Made by a program: the position numbers and the translations under genes. The notes below the pieces were generated by a model, which searched no databases, had not been told where the DNA came from, and saw nothing but the letters and a program-made list of their open reading frames with translations. 19,804 bases of DNA from Acidimicrobiaceae bacterium (GTDB taxonomy: Bacteria; Actinomycetota; Acidimicrobiia; Acidimicrobiales; UBA8190), in assembly GCA_003453695.1 (NCBI GenBank), contig DMNK01000069.1:1-19804 (forward strand), read 5' to 3'. Positions 13,501 to 19,804 of this stretch are shown here, piece by piece (position 1 is the stretch's first letter; the number at the start of each line of letters is the position of its first letter).

Positions 13501-14643
13501 TCACCGGACACGACGCCTGGGGAAGTGGTGCGACACGGAGTCGTGATAGCGGGTCTCGCCCTCGCCCGACGGGTTGGTGTGGATCACGGCGTCGGTCAGA
13601 CGAGGGACCTCGTGCAGCAGGCGGTGGTAGGCCTCGGTGGCGATGCCGTGCGCGTCCACGAGGCTCAGGCTGCTGTCGGACTCCACCTCGATGTCGGCAA
13701 GCAGCTCGTGACCGACCCATCGGATGCGAACGGCGTCCACGCCTGCGATCCCCGGGGAGGAGCGCAGCACCCTCTCGACCTCGTCGACGAGCTCAGGGTC
13801 GACACTGTCCATGAGCCGTCGGTACACCTGGCGGGCCGCTCCCCACAGCAGGACGGTGATGACGGCCGTGATGGCCAGAGCCACCGCTGCGTCGGCGGCG
13901 GGGGCACCGGCGGCCAGGGCGATGGCGCCGATCACGACGGCCAGGGAGGTGAGCCCGTCGGTACGGGCGTGCAGCCCGTCTGCTTGCAGGGCGGCGGAGC
14001 CGATGCACCTGCCGACACGGATGCGGTACAGGGCGACCAGCTCATTGCCGGCGAAGCCGACCAGCCCGGCCACGGCCACCCACGCCGTGCCGTGCACGGG
14101 GGACGGGTGCAGCAGCCTGTCGATGCCCTCGTACGCCGCCACGGCCGTGGACGCCGCCATGAAGCCGATGACGGCGGTCCCGGCCAGGTCTTCGGCTCTC
14201 CCGAAGCCGTAGGTGTAGCGGCGGGTGGGCGGTCGCCTGCCGATGCGGAGGGCCAAGGCCAACGGAACGGCCGTCAGGGCGTCGGCGAAGTTGTGCACGG
14301 TGTCGGCCAGCACCGCCACCGAGCCCGTGAGAAGGCTCACCGCCAGCTCGACGGCGGCGGTGACGGCCAGGGCCCCGAGCGACACGAACACGGCGCGGAT
14401 GCCCTCGGCGGTCGCCTCCATGGCCCGGTCGGTGGCCGGCGTGGCATGGGAGTGGGCACGGAGGAGCGAACGCAGCACCTCCCGCGGCCCGTACGAGTGT
14501 GCGTGCCGGTGGTCGTGATCGTCCTGACCGTCTTCGTGCACATGGCCGTCGGCAGCGGGGGGCGAAGGGGCGCCGTGGTGCTCCTGCTCGTGCTCGTCAG
14601 GCGTCGGGCCCACGCCGGCTCTCCCCGGTCCTCGTCGGATCAC
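13501..14643 (-). CDS. Cation diffusion facilitator (CDF) metal efflux transporter
   Basis: A metal/proton antiporter of the CDF family, probably exporting Zn(II) or a similar divalent ion across the cytoplasmic membrane. A His/Asp-rich N-terminal tail (HEQEHHG, HVHEDGQDDHDHRHAH) precedes six transmembrane spans. The transport-site pairs are both HxxxD: HNFAD in span 2 (AVLADTVHNFADALT) and HARTD in span 5 (GLHARTDGLTSLAVV); this form favours zinc. A cytosolic C-terminal domain follows, with IAGVDAVRIRWVGHELLADIEVEVESD-like strands. GTG 14643 is chosen because it keeps the His-rich tail with little overlap; ATG 14727 would run into the divergent sulfatase gene. Only 7 bases then separate the two start codons. 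Confidence 0.88.
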   Translation of the reverse strand: MIRRGPGRAGVGPTPDEHEQEHHGAPSPPAADGHVHEDGQDDHDHRHAHSYGPREVLRSLLRAHSHATPATDRAMEATAEGIRAVFVSLGALAVTAAVELAVSLLTGSVAVLADTVHNFADALTAVPLALALRIGRRPPTRRYTYGFGRAEDLAGTAVIGFMAASTAVAAYEGIDRLLHPSPVHGTAWVAVAGLVGFAGNELVALYRIRVGRCIGSAALQADGLHARTDGLTSLAVVIGAIALAAGAPAADAAVALAITAVITVLLWGAARQVYRRLMDSVDPELVDEVERVLRSSPGIAGVDAVRIRWVGHELLADIEVESDSSLSLVDAHGIATEAYHRLLHEVPRLTDAVIHTNPSGEGETRYHDSVSHHFPRRRVR

Positions 14644-14650
14644 CGAGCCT

Positions 14651-16228
14651 ATGGTGGGGCTCGTGTCGACGGAGGAAAGCGCGCCCGGGTCATCGCCGGG
14701 CCGACAGGGCGACGGCCGCCCCAACATCCTGCTCGTCGTGTCAGATCAGGAGCGTCAACGCTCGTGGCTGCCGAACTCGGTGTCCCTGCCGTGGCGGGAG
14801 CGCCTCATGGCAGAGGGGCTCGAGTTCACCCGCTACCACACCCACTCGTCTCCGTGCTCACCCAGCAGGGCCAGCCTGATCACCGGCAGGTATCTTCCTG
14901 GCCACGGCGTGGTCGACAACGTGATCATGCCCGAGCACACCGAGCTCGATCCTGCCGTGCCCACCTTGGGCTCGATCCTCGACAGCGCCGGCTACCGGTC
15001 CTCGTACATCGGAAAATGGCACCTGTCGCAGGCGGCCCAGCCCGACATGGAGGCGTACGGCTTCGCCGACTGGGACGGCAACGACCGGCATTTCATGGGC
15101 TGGGCGGGCACCGGCGTGCACTTCGACCCCATCATCGCCGCCAACGCCGCCCACTGGCTCGAGCGCAACGCCGGGCCCGACGGGATCGGCCGCCCGTGGT
15201 TCCTCACCGTGGCGCTCGTCAATCCCCACGACGTGATGTGGTTTCCGATCGACCAGCCGGGATACGCCGAACGCCATGCCGACGAGGTGGCCCGGATCCG
15301 CCAGGTCCTCGAGCTCGCCGCCTGGAAGGAAGACGACCCGCTCCCCGTCTACGACGCGGACTACGACGCCGTCTTCGAGTCGCTCCCCGCCAATTTCGGC
15401 GACGACCTGCTCTCCAAGCCCGAGGCTCATCGGCAGTGGCGGTGGGACCAGCAGCACGGCATGTGGGGCTACATCGACCCCGCCGACACCCGGGCCTGGC
15501 TCCGCCACCTCGACTACTACGTGGAGTTGCACCGCCTGGCCGACCAGAGCCTGGGCACAGTGCTCAGGGCCCTGGAGGACAGTGGCTCCTGGGACGACAC
15601 CGTCGTCATCTTCACCTCGGATCACGGCGACATGTGCGGTTCGCACGGTCTGCGTTCGAAGGGCCCGTTCGTGTACGAAGAGATCATGCACGTGCCGCTG
15701 TACGTGCGGGCGCCCGGGCGCACCCGGCCGGGGGCGACCACAGAGGCCCTCGCCACCCACGTGGACCTGGCCGCCACCATCTGCTCGTTGGCGGGCGTCG
15801 ACCCGCGGGCGGCCGTCGACGCCGCCGGGTCGCCCACCATGCAAGGCGTCGACCTTTCGCCGGTGTTCGACGACCCGTCTCGTTCGGTGCGCGACCACGT
15901 GCTGTTCGCCCAGGACTCGGCCCACACCGAGAATCTGAACCGCGTCCGGTACGCGTTGCGCGGCTTCTTCGACGGGCGCACCAAGTACGCCCGCTACTAC
16001 GGGGTGGGAGGTGGCAAGCCGTCGACCGGTCTCTGGGGCCGGGACCCGGGCACGAAGCTCTTCGGCGCCGACGCCGCCTTCGAGGACCAGGACCACGAGT
16101 GGTACGACCACGACGCCGACCCTCTCGAACTGGTGAACCTGGCTCACGACCCGGCCCGGCGGGCCGAGCTGCGGGACAATTTCGAGCGCCTGCTCGCCTA
16201 CGAAGCCGGCGAACTGCTGGCCCGCTGA
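14651..16228 (+). CDS. Type I (formylglycine) sulfatase
   Basis: An alkaline-phosphatase-superfamily sulfatase that hydrolyses sulfate esters. The activation motif C69-S-P-S-R73 (in SSPCSPSRASLITGRY) is the site where Cys is turned to formylglycine. Metal-site residues are seen in NILLVVSDQ (D32, Q33) and FTSDHGDMCGSHGLRSKGPFVYEE, and YIGKWHL provides the conserved Lys-Trp-His. There is no signal peptide, so the enzyme appears cytosolic. The DQ pair and absence of a leader recall choline-sulfatase/arylsulfatase relatives, but the substrate is not clear. A formylglycine-generating enzyme is not in the window and must be elsewhere. The start may be ATG 14651 or GTG 14663. Divergent from the CDF gene. 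Confidence 0.9.
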   Translation: MVGLVSTEESAPGSSPGRQGDGRPNILLVVSDQERQRSWLPNSVSLPWRERLMAEGLEFTRYHTHSSPCSPSRASLITGRYLPGHGVVDNVIMPEHTELDPAVPTLGSILDSAGYRSSYIGKWHLSQAAQPDMEAYGFADWDGNDRHFMGWAGTGVHFDPIIAANAAHWLERNAGPDGIGRPWFLTVALVNPHDVMWFPIDQPGYAERHADEVARIRQVLELAAWKEDDPLPVYDADYDAVFESLPANFGDDLLSKPEAHRQWRWDQQHGMWGYIDPADTRAWLRHLDYYVELHRLADQSLGTVLRALEDSGSWDDTVVIFTSDHGDMCGSHGLRSKGPFVYEEIMHVPLYVRAPGRTRPGATTEALATHVDLAATICSLAGVDPRAAVDAAGSPTMQGVDLSPVFDDPSRSVRDHVLFAQDSAHTENLNRVRYALRGFFDGRTKYARYYGVGGGKPSTGLWGRDPGTKLFGADAAFEDQDHEWYDHDADPLELVNLAHDPARRAELRDNFERLLAYEAGELLAR

Positions 16229-16265
16229 ATCTCGGGCCGGACGTGGCCCTCCTGAGCCTCCGGGA

Positions 16266-17252
16266 CTACGGAAAGCGCACCTTCGGCACGGGCTGGTTGC
16301 GACGCGCCGCCTCCCGCCGGAGCCGTGGCCCGAGCACGCGGCCCTTCGACAGAAAGCCGATGCCCATTCGAAGCGGCCCTCCCGTGGCGCTCCAGTCTCC
16401 GAGGGCCCGCTCGACGCGCAGCAACAGGGAGCCGTTGTCTCGGGCTTCCAGCCTGCCCACCAAGCTGTGGTTCTCCTGGCCCGAGAACCGCGCGGGATGG
16501 CCATGGGCGGTGAAGCAGGCCGGCCCGGGCCGGAGCTCGGGGGCACCGGTGCCGAGGCGCACCTCGATGCCCTCTGCCACCAGGCGGGTTTCGGCCACGG
16601 GCAGGCACACGGGGAAGCCGTTGGAATCCACCACGGTGAGGTCGTGCAGGGGGAGCCGGTCGAGGGCGTGCGCGGCGAGCCCCCGCCACTCGACCGGCGC
16701 CTTCCAAGGAGGCGGCTGCGTTCCTGTCGGTGGCGGGTCCGACAAGACGGCGGCGGTGTCAGCCGGGGCGTCCCACTGGCGGGCGGGCTCGGACAGGTCG
16801 CTCCCGTGCCACCACCGCACGTGCAGCGGCGTCACCTGGATCCATATGCGGGCGTAGTACCAGCCCATTCGGCGCAGGAGCAGCTTGGGACGCCCCTTCA
16901 CGGTCTCGGGCAACTTGGCCGCGCTGAGCGCCACGTAGCGATCGGTGTTGGCCTGGAGGTCGGCGTCGCGCACGGAGGCCAGACCCTGGACGAGCACGAC
17001 CGGTGCCCCGGGGTAGCCCAGCGGATCGGCGAAGAGCAGTGCCACACGCGGGTTGCGGCGGGCCCGCTCGGCCTTGGCGGGATAGGTGACGCCGGTCGAC
17101 ACGTCGATGGTGTCGCCTGCCGGCCCCGGATAGGGCGTGACCGGAGTCGTTATGGGGCCACCTGCCTTGGTCAGGGTCGACAGCTCGGCCGTCACCGAAT
17201 GCTCGACGACCTGCACGAGCTCGGACGGCCACCCCATGGGATTCACGGCCAC
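16266..17252 (-). CDS. FMN split-barrel (pyridoxamine 5'-phosphate oxidase-like) protein (328 aa)
   Basis: The N-terminal ~150 residues look like a PPOX-type flavin/F420 split barrel: VTPYPGPAGDTIDVSTG, then TYPAKAERARRNPRVALLFADP, the 'K-(A/V)-x-x-(L/A)-R-x-(N/D)-P-R-V-A-L' signature, and GLASVRDADLQANTDRYVA. The C-terminal half (about 190-328) is also strand-rich and has SLVGRLEARDNGSLLLRVERALGDWSATGG; it may be a second barrel-like domain. Substrate and cofactor (FMN or F420) are unknown. Start options are GTG 17252, GTG 17246 (best spacing from a GAGG) and ATG 17237. It lies 60 bases behind the DtxR-family gene on the same strand and may be co-transcribed. It is convergent with the sulfatase gene. 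Confidence 0.7.
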   Translation of the reverse strand: MAVNPMGWPSELVQVVEHSVTAELSTLTKAGGPITTPVTPYPGPAGDTIDVSTGVTYPAKAERARRNPRVALLFADPLGYPGAPVVLVQGLASVRDADLQANTDRYVALSAAKLPETVKGRPKLLLRRMGWYYARIWIQVTPLHVRWWHGSDLSEPARQWDAPADTAAVLSDPPPTGTQPPPWKAPVEWRGLAAHALDRLPLHDLTVVDSNGFPVCLPVAETRLVAEGIEVRLGTGAPELRPGPACFTAHGHPARFSGQENHSLVGRLEARDNGSLLLRVERALGDWSATGGPLRMGIGFLSKGRVLGPRLRREAARRNQPVPKVRFP

Positions 17253-17312
17253 GACCTCAGCCCGAGCGCGTCATGGGCACGGACACATCGGCGTCCGGCT
17301 CGTCGGGGCCGC

Positions 17313-17978
17313 TCACGATGCGGCGACGAACAGCTGCTGGCAGATCGCCGGCGTCAGGTCCACCGGCCGGCCGTCGATCTCCAGGGTGGTGGTGCCGTCC
17401 GGTTTCCGTCCCTGCACCAGCGCCTCACGCCCCGGGATGGCGCCGTGGTTGTCGAGGTACTCGAGGGAGGCCATGTCGAGTTCGACCTCCTCGGTGATCC
17501 GCTCGAGGCGCACCCGGCGTCCCGGCTCGACGTCGGCCAGGCTGACCTGCCCCGCCGGTGGGTCGCCGGCCCCCGAGCCGGGGATGGGGTTGCCGTGCGG
17601 GCAGGTGGTCGGATTGCCCAGGAGCTCGACCAGGCGGCGCTCCACCTCGTCGGAGATCACGTGCTCCCAGCGGCCCGCCTCCATGTGGGCCTTGTGCCAG
17701 GGGAGGCCGATGACGTCGACGAGCAGCCGTTCGGCCAGCCGGTGCTTGCGGATCACGCTGTCGGCCAGCGTGCGCCCCTGGCCGGTCAGCTCGAACACCC
17801 GGCCGCTGCGCACCACGTAGCCGTCGGCGGTGAGCCGTTCGAGCATCTCGGACACCGAGGGAGCCGAGCGACCGAGCCGCTCGGCGATGCGGGCCTGGAT
17901 GACCGGGGTGCCCTCCTCGGTGAGGGACTGGATCGTCTCCAGGTACTCCTCCACGGGCGGGTGGTAGCCGTCGGTCAC
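17313..17978 (-). CDS. DtxR-family metal-dependent transcriptional regulator
   Basis: Three-domain DtxR-type repressor, 221 residues. A winged helix is at ~20-60 (ARIAERLGRSAPSVSEMLERLTADGYV), a dimerisation/metal domain at ~70-130 (RKHRLAERLLVDVIGLPW, HMEAGRWEHVISDEVERRLV, CPHGNPIPG) and a C-terminal SH3/FeoA-like domain. Ancillary-site ligands equivalent to DtxR His79, Glu83 and His98 are present, as are Glu105 and His106. The positions of DtxR Met10 and Cys102 are Glu and Gly, so the primary metal site differs from classical iron regulators. I believe a related actinobacterial subgroup shares the EAGRWEHV form. The start is GTG 17978 with AGGA 8 bases upstream. Divergent from the iron permease, 104 bases apart, with a DtxR box between them. 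Confidence 0.88.
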   Translation of the reverse strand: MTDGYHPPVEEYLETIQSLTEEGTPVIQARIAERLGRSAPSVSEMLERLTADGYVVRSGRVFELTGQGRTLADSVIRKHRLAERLLVDVIGLPWHKAHMEAGRWEHVISDEVERRLVELLGNPTTCPHGNPIPGSGAGDPPAGQVSLADVEPGRRVRLERITEEVELDMASLEYLDNHGAIPGREALVQGRKPDGTTTLEIDGRPVDLTPAICQQLFVAAS

Positions 17979-17990
17979 CAGTCGAATCCT

Positions 17991-18033
17991 ACCGAGCGCA
18001 CCTGCCGCCGCGACCTGGGCATTCGCGCTCGGT
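17991..18033. repeat. 9-bp inverted repeat in the dtxR-ftr1 intergenic region
   Basis: ACCGAGCGC at 17991-17999 and GCGCTCGGT at 18025-18033 are exact reverse complements with a 25-base spacer, 12 bases upstream of the regulator's start codon. It may form a hairpin in the regulator's leader or be a second operator; it does not resemble the DtxR/IdeR box. Confidence 0.5.
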
Positions 18034-18044
18034 TCCTATCTGAC

Positions 18045-18074
18045 TGGACGTCAGAAGTTAGGGTAGCCTAACCT
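18045..18074 (+). promoter_or_regulatory. Predicted leaderless promoter of the iron permease gene
   Basis: TGGACG at 18045-18050 (weak -35) and TAACCT at 18069-18074 (-10, TANNNT form) are 18 bases apart. The ATG at 18083 lies 8 bases after the -10 and has no ribosome binding site, since the DtxR box fills that space. Transcription starting at the A of the ATG would give a leaderless mRNA, common in actinobacteria. Confidence 0.5.
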
Positions 18075-18076
18075 AA
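18058..18076 (+). promoter_or_regulatory. DtxR/IdeR iron box
   Basis: TTAGGGTAGCCTAACCTAA is a 19-bp palindrome differing at one position (G for T, sixth base) from the established box TTAGGTTAGSCTAACCTAA. It covers the predicted -10 element and ends 6 bases before the permease ATG, so an iron-loaded repressor should block transcription. Iron starvation is expected to induce the permease. Confidence 0.9.
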
Positions 18077-18082
18077 ATTGCG

Positions 18083-18937
18083 ATGGTCGCCACCTTCGTG
18101 ATCTTCCTCCGAGAGGGCATCGAGGCCAGCATGATCGTGGCCATCCTGCTGGCCTACCTGGACAAGATCGGCCAGCGCCGCCACTTCGTGGACGTCCTGG
18201 GCGGGGTGGGGGCCGCCATCGTCCTGGCCGCCGCCGGCGGGGTGGCCGCCTACCTCACCATCCGGACCTATGCCGGGTCGCGGGTGCAGACGATCTTCGA
18301 GACCTGCACCTTCCTCGTGGCCGCGGGAGTCCTCACGTACATGACGTTCTGGATGCGCAACCACGCCCGGACGTTCTCGAGCGAGCTGCGGTCGAAGACG
18401 TCGACGGCGTTGAGTGGCGGAGCCCGGCGCGGACTCTTCCTCCTCGCCTTCCAGGCGGTGGGACGCGAAGGCCTCGAGACCGTCGTCTTCACCTTGGCCA
18501 TCGCCTTCTCGACGTCGGCGGCGGGGTCGCTGGCGGGCGGGGCCATCGGACTGGCCTGCGCCATGGCCGTCGCCTTCGCCATCTACCACCTCGGCAAGCA
18601 GCTGAACGTGGCGCTCTTCTTCAAGATCGTGGGTGCCTTGCTCATGGTGTTCGCCGCCGGCCTGCTCGTGGACGCGGTGGAAGGCATGCAGCAACTGGGC
18701 TGGTTGCCGATGCTCACCCATCCGCTGTGGAACAGCGGGCACCTGCTCTCCGAAGACAGCGCACTGGGGGATGTCGTGCACAGCTTCTTCGGCTACGTGA
18801 GCCGGCCCACCGTGCTCGAGATCGCCGTGTGGGTCCTCTACGTGGCGGTGGCGCTCACCGCCTTTCTCGGCCTGTGGTCACGACTGGTGCGCTGGCGCCC
18901 GGCGCACTCAGGGACCGGAGCGGCACCCCGCAGCTGA
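18083..18937 (+). CDS. efeU: FTR1/EfeU-family iron permease
   Basis: High-affinity iron permease of the cytoplasmic membrane, 284 residues with about seven hydrophobic spans. Both iron-binding REGxE motifs are present: R10-E-G-I-E14 in VIFLREGIEASMIV and R128-E-G-L-E132 in AVGREGLETVVF, the hallmark of FTR1/EfeU proteins. The first motif sits close to the N-terminus, as usual, which supports ATG 18083 as the start. EfeO and EfeB, the periplasmic partners in many bacteria, do not follow, so this is a stand-alone permease as far as the window shows. It is controlled by the DtxR/IdeR box at its promoter and is divergent from a DtxR-family regulator. It is followed by a strong hairpin at 19005-19049. 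Confidence 0.93.
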   Translation: MVATFVIFLREGIEASMIVAILLAYLDKIGQRRHFVDVLGGVGAAIVLAAAGGVAAYLTIRTYAGSRVQTIFETCTFLVAAGVLTYMTFWMRNHARTFSSELRSKTSTALSGGARRGLFLLAFQAVGREGLETVVFTLAIAFSTSAAGSLAGGAIGLACAMAVAFAIYHLGKQLNVALFFKIVGALLMVFAAGLLVDAVEGMQQLGWLPMLTHPLWNSGHLLSEDSALGDVVHSFFGYVSRPTVLEIAVWVLYVAVALTAFLGLWSRLVRWRPAHSGTGAAPRS

Positions 18938-19004
18938 ACTCGGCAGCGCCGAACTCGAGCGCACTCAGGGTTTGCCCAGCGCAGTGTTGTCCCCCACGCC
19001 CGCT

Positions 19005-19049
19005 CCGTCCGGGTGCCAGACCTGGGGAGGGGCGGCGGCACCCGGACGG
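19005..19049. terminator. 13-bp perfect hairpin, probable bidirectional terminator
   Basis: CCGTCCGGGTGCC at 19005-19017 is the exact reverse complement of GGCACCCGGACGG at 19037-19049, with a 19-base loop. It lies 68 bases after the permease stop and 12 bases after the stop of the facing small gene. It has no U tract, as is usual in high-GC actinobacteria. The position between convergent genes makes termination in both directions the simplest role. Confidence 0.75.
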
Positions 19050-19060
19050 TGGGCGCGGAT

Positions 19061-19225
19061 TCAGGCGGCGCGGCGAGGGGGAAGGTGGATCAGGCGTCCG
19101 AGTTGGGCGTCGACGTCGGAGACCGTTCGAGTGGCGCGCTCCACCTCGGTGGCGGCGTTGTAGAGCGCACCAGGCCCGGCCAGCCGGCGAGCCACGTCGA
19201 AAAGGACCTGCAGGAGTGTTCGCAT
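19061..19225 (-). CDS. Small hypothetical protein (54 aa)
   Basis: A short minus-strand gene with a good ribosome binding site: GGGAGG 5 bases before ATG 19225. The frame is open further upstream to 19249, but the ribosome binding site decides for 19225. The product begins MRTLLQVLFDVARRL, an amphipathic helix, followed by a helix with YNAATEVERATRTVSDVDAQLGRL and a basic end (PPRRAA). No family is recognised. The strong hairpin directly behind its stop codon and the ribosome binding site support it as a real gene. It could be a small membrane-associated or complex-bound protein. Confidence 0.6.
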   Translation of the reverse strand: MRTLLQVLFDVARRLAGPGALYNAATEVERATRTVSDVDAQLGRLIHLPPRRAA

Positions 19226-19372
19226 CAGAGCCTCCCAAAGGGCCATCACCCGTCGACACGAACCTACGAAATGAAGGTGTCCGCCCGGTCACCGCCGTGT
19301 AAACGGGGCACGAACTCTCTCCGCTCCACAGTTCACCTGGCCATGGGTGCGACGGTCCGGAGGGTTGGTGTT

Positions 19373-19403
19373 GTCCCCGGGGCCTCCCGGAGCGGGCGGG
19401 GAC
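19373..19403 (-). terminator. Possible hairpin terminator behind the right-edge gene
   Basis: GTCCCCG at 19373-19379 pairs with CGGGGAC at 19397-19403, 12 bases past the stop codon of the minus-strand gene at the right edge. The 17-base spacer can itself fold. It lacks a U tract. Confidence 0.4.
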
Positions 19404-19415
19404 GCCCGAGCGGGC

Positions 19416-19804
19416 TCAGTCCGGCTGGCTTCCGTTCGGATGGGAGTGGTCGGAGCCGTTGGCGGGGCCCGGAACGGGCTCGACGGCCGGCGACGCTGCT
19501 CGTGTTGGGGACGACGTCGGTGCCGGGGGACCCGAGGCAGGCGGCGCCGGCGGCACCGTGCCGGCCGATTGTCCCCGGTTGGCGGTCGCCACCCCGGGCG
19601 TGGCCCAGCCGTAGAGCGGCGTTGCCTCGAGCCGGCGCCGGTCCAGGTGCCCGATCATCTGGTGCCAGTGGGAGCCGGTGAGGGCGTCCATCTTCTTGGG
19701 CACCTTCTTGGCCAGCTTGCCCGCTTCCTGCCGGTAGCGCTCCGCCACGCCGCCCATGACGAACACCGTCAGCGTGGAGAGCGCCCTGCCCTCCTGGGCG
19801 ACGA
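19416..19804 (-). CDS. Uncharacterised protein, C-terminal part (5' end beyond right edge)
   Basis: The frame stays open from base 19804 to the stop at 19416, so this is the last ~129 residues of a longer gene; the in-frame GTG 19766 is probably internal. The visible part starts with VAQEGRALSTLTVFVMGGVAE, a possibly membrane-associated or helical segment, continues with a Lys-rich helix (YRQEAGKLAKKVPKKMDAL) and HWHQMIGHLDRRRLEATPLYGW, and ends in a ~60-residue Pro/Ala/Ser-rich disordered tail. I do not recognise a family. Confidence 0.55.
   Translation of the reverse strand, partial: VAQEGRALSTLTVFVMGGVAERYRQEAGKLAKKVPKKMDALTGSHWHQMIGHLDRRRLEATPLYGWATPGVATANRGQSAGTVPPAPPASGPPAPTSSPTRAASPAVEPVPGPANGSDHSHPNGSQPD

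Noticed and set aside
14858..16546. A 562-codon minus-strand open frame
   Set aside because: It is antisense to the sulfatase gene and has no recognisable motif.
13525..16857. A 1110-codon plus-strand open frame
   Set aside because: It runs antisense through the CDF gene and out of frame through the sulfatase gene, both of which have clear family motifs. Its translation is Arg/Gly/Ala low-complexity typical of GC-rich shadow frames.
16467..18071. A 534-codon plus-strand open frame
   Set aside because: It is antisense to the split-barrel protein and the DtxR-family regulator, which are well supported.
1..19804. CRISPR arrays, rRNA genes and complete insertion sequences
   Set aside because: Scanning found no regularly spaced repeats, no rRNA-like sequence and no transposase motifs.

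Overview
The window is high-GC bacterial DNA that reads like an actinobacterium. Support comes from frequent GTG starts, overlapping start and stop codons, a DtxR/IdeR-type iron box with a probable leaderless promoter, a CIRCE heat-shock operator and actinobacterial-looking protein families. An Acidimicrobiia-like lineage is my guess and is not shown by the sequence. Two halves differ in texture. The left ~6.3 kb is looser, with larger gaps and more A/T in third codon positions. The right ~13.5 kb is compact, very GC-rich core genome.

Left half (1-6334). It begins with the N-terminal 99 residues of a minus-strand AIR-synthase/HypE-like protein that runs off the edge. A gap and a small conserved hypothetical gene (618-863, minus) follow. 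Next comes a plus-strand two-gene operon: a Cys-containing protein of unknown function (1203-1697) overlapping a small papain/C39-fold cysteine peptidase (1687-2112). A near-canonical CIRCE operator (1154-1180) sits on its promoter. Then come a conserved hypothetical protein (2374-3066), a large lipoprotein (3357-4421, minus), a stand-alone ClpX-type zinc finger protein (4558-4821) and a tyrosine recombinase (5093-6244, minus). The recombinase lies next to the 3' end of a tRNA-Ser(UGA) gene (6334-6417, minus), the classic layout of an integrative element inserted in a tRNA gene. The far attachment site was not found, so the element probably continues beyond the left edge or is a remnant.

Right half (6440-19804). 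pheA (minus) is divergent from a plus-strand run larB, larC, a small acidic protein and a group II PLP decarboxylase, with 4-8 bp overlaps at two of the junctions. LarB and LarC make the nickel-pincer nucleotide cofactor; larA and larE are not in the window. An agmatinase-family ureohydrolase (minus) is convergent with the decarboxylase. After it come a VC0807-like membrane protein (plus), a GNAT acetyltransferase and a CDF metal exporter with a His-rich N-terminus (both minus, likely one operon). A type I sulfatase diverges from the CDF gene.

The right end is a metal-homeostasis block. It holds an FMN split-barrel (PPOX-like) protein and a DtxR-family regulator (minus), divergent from an FTR1/EfeU iron permease (plus). 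A 19-bp DtxR/IdeR box overlaps the permease's predicted -10 element. A 13-bp perfect hairpin separates the permease from a 54-residue minus-strand gene, and a partial minus-strand gene runs off the right edge.

Most interesting candidates: the CIRCE-controlled Cys-protein/C39-peptidase pair on an integrative element that also carries a free ClpX zinc finger; the lar genes joined to a PLP decarboxylase; and a DtxR-family regulator with a non-classical primary metal site beside a classical iron box.
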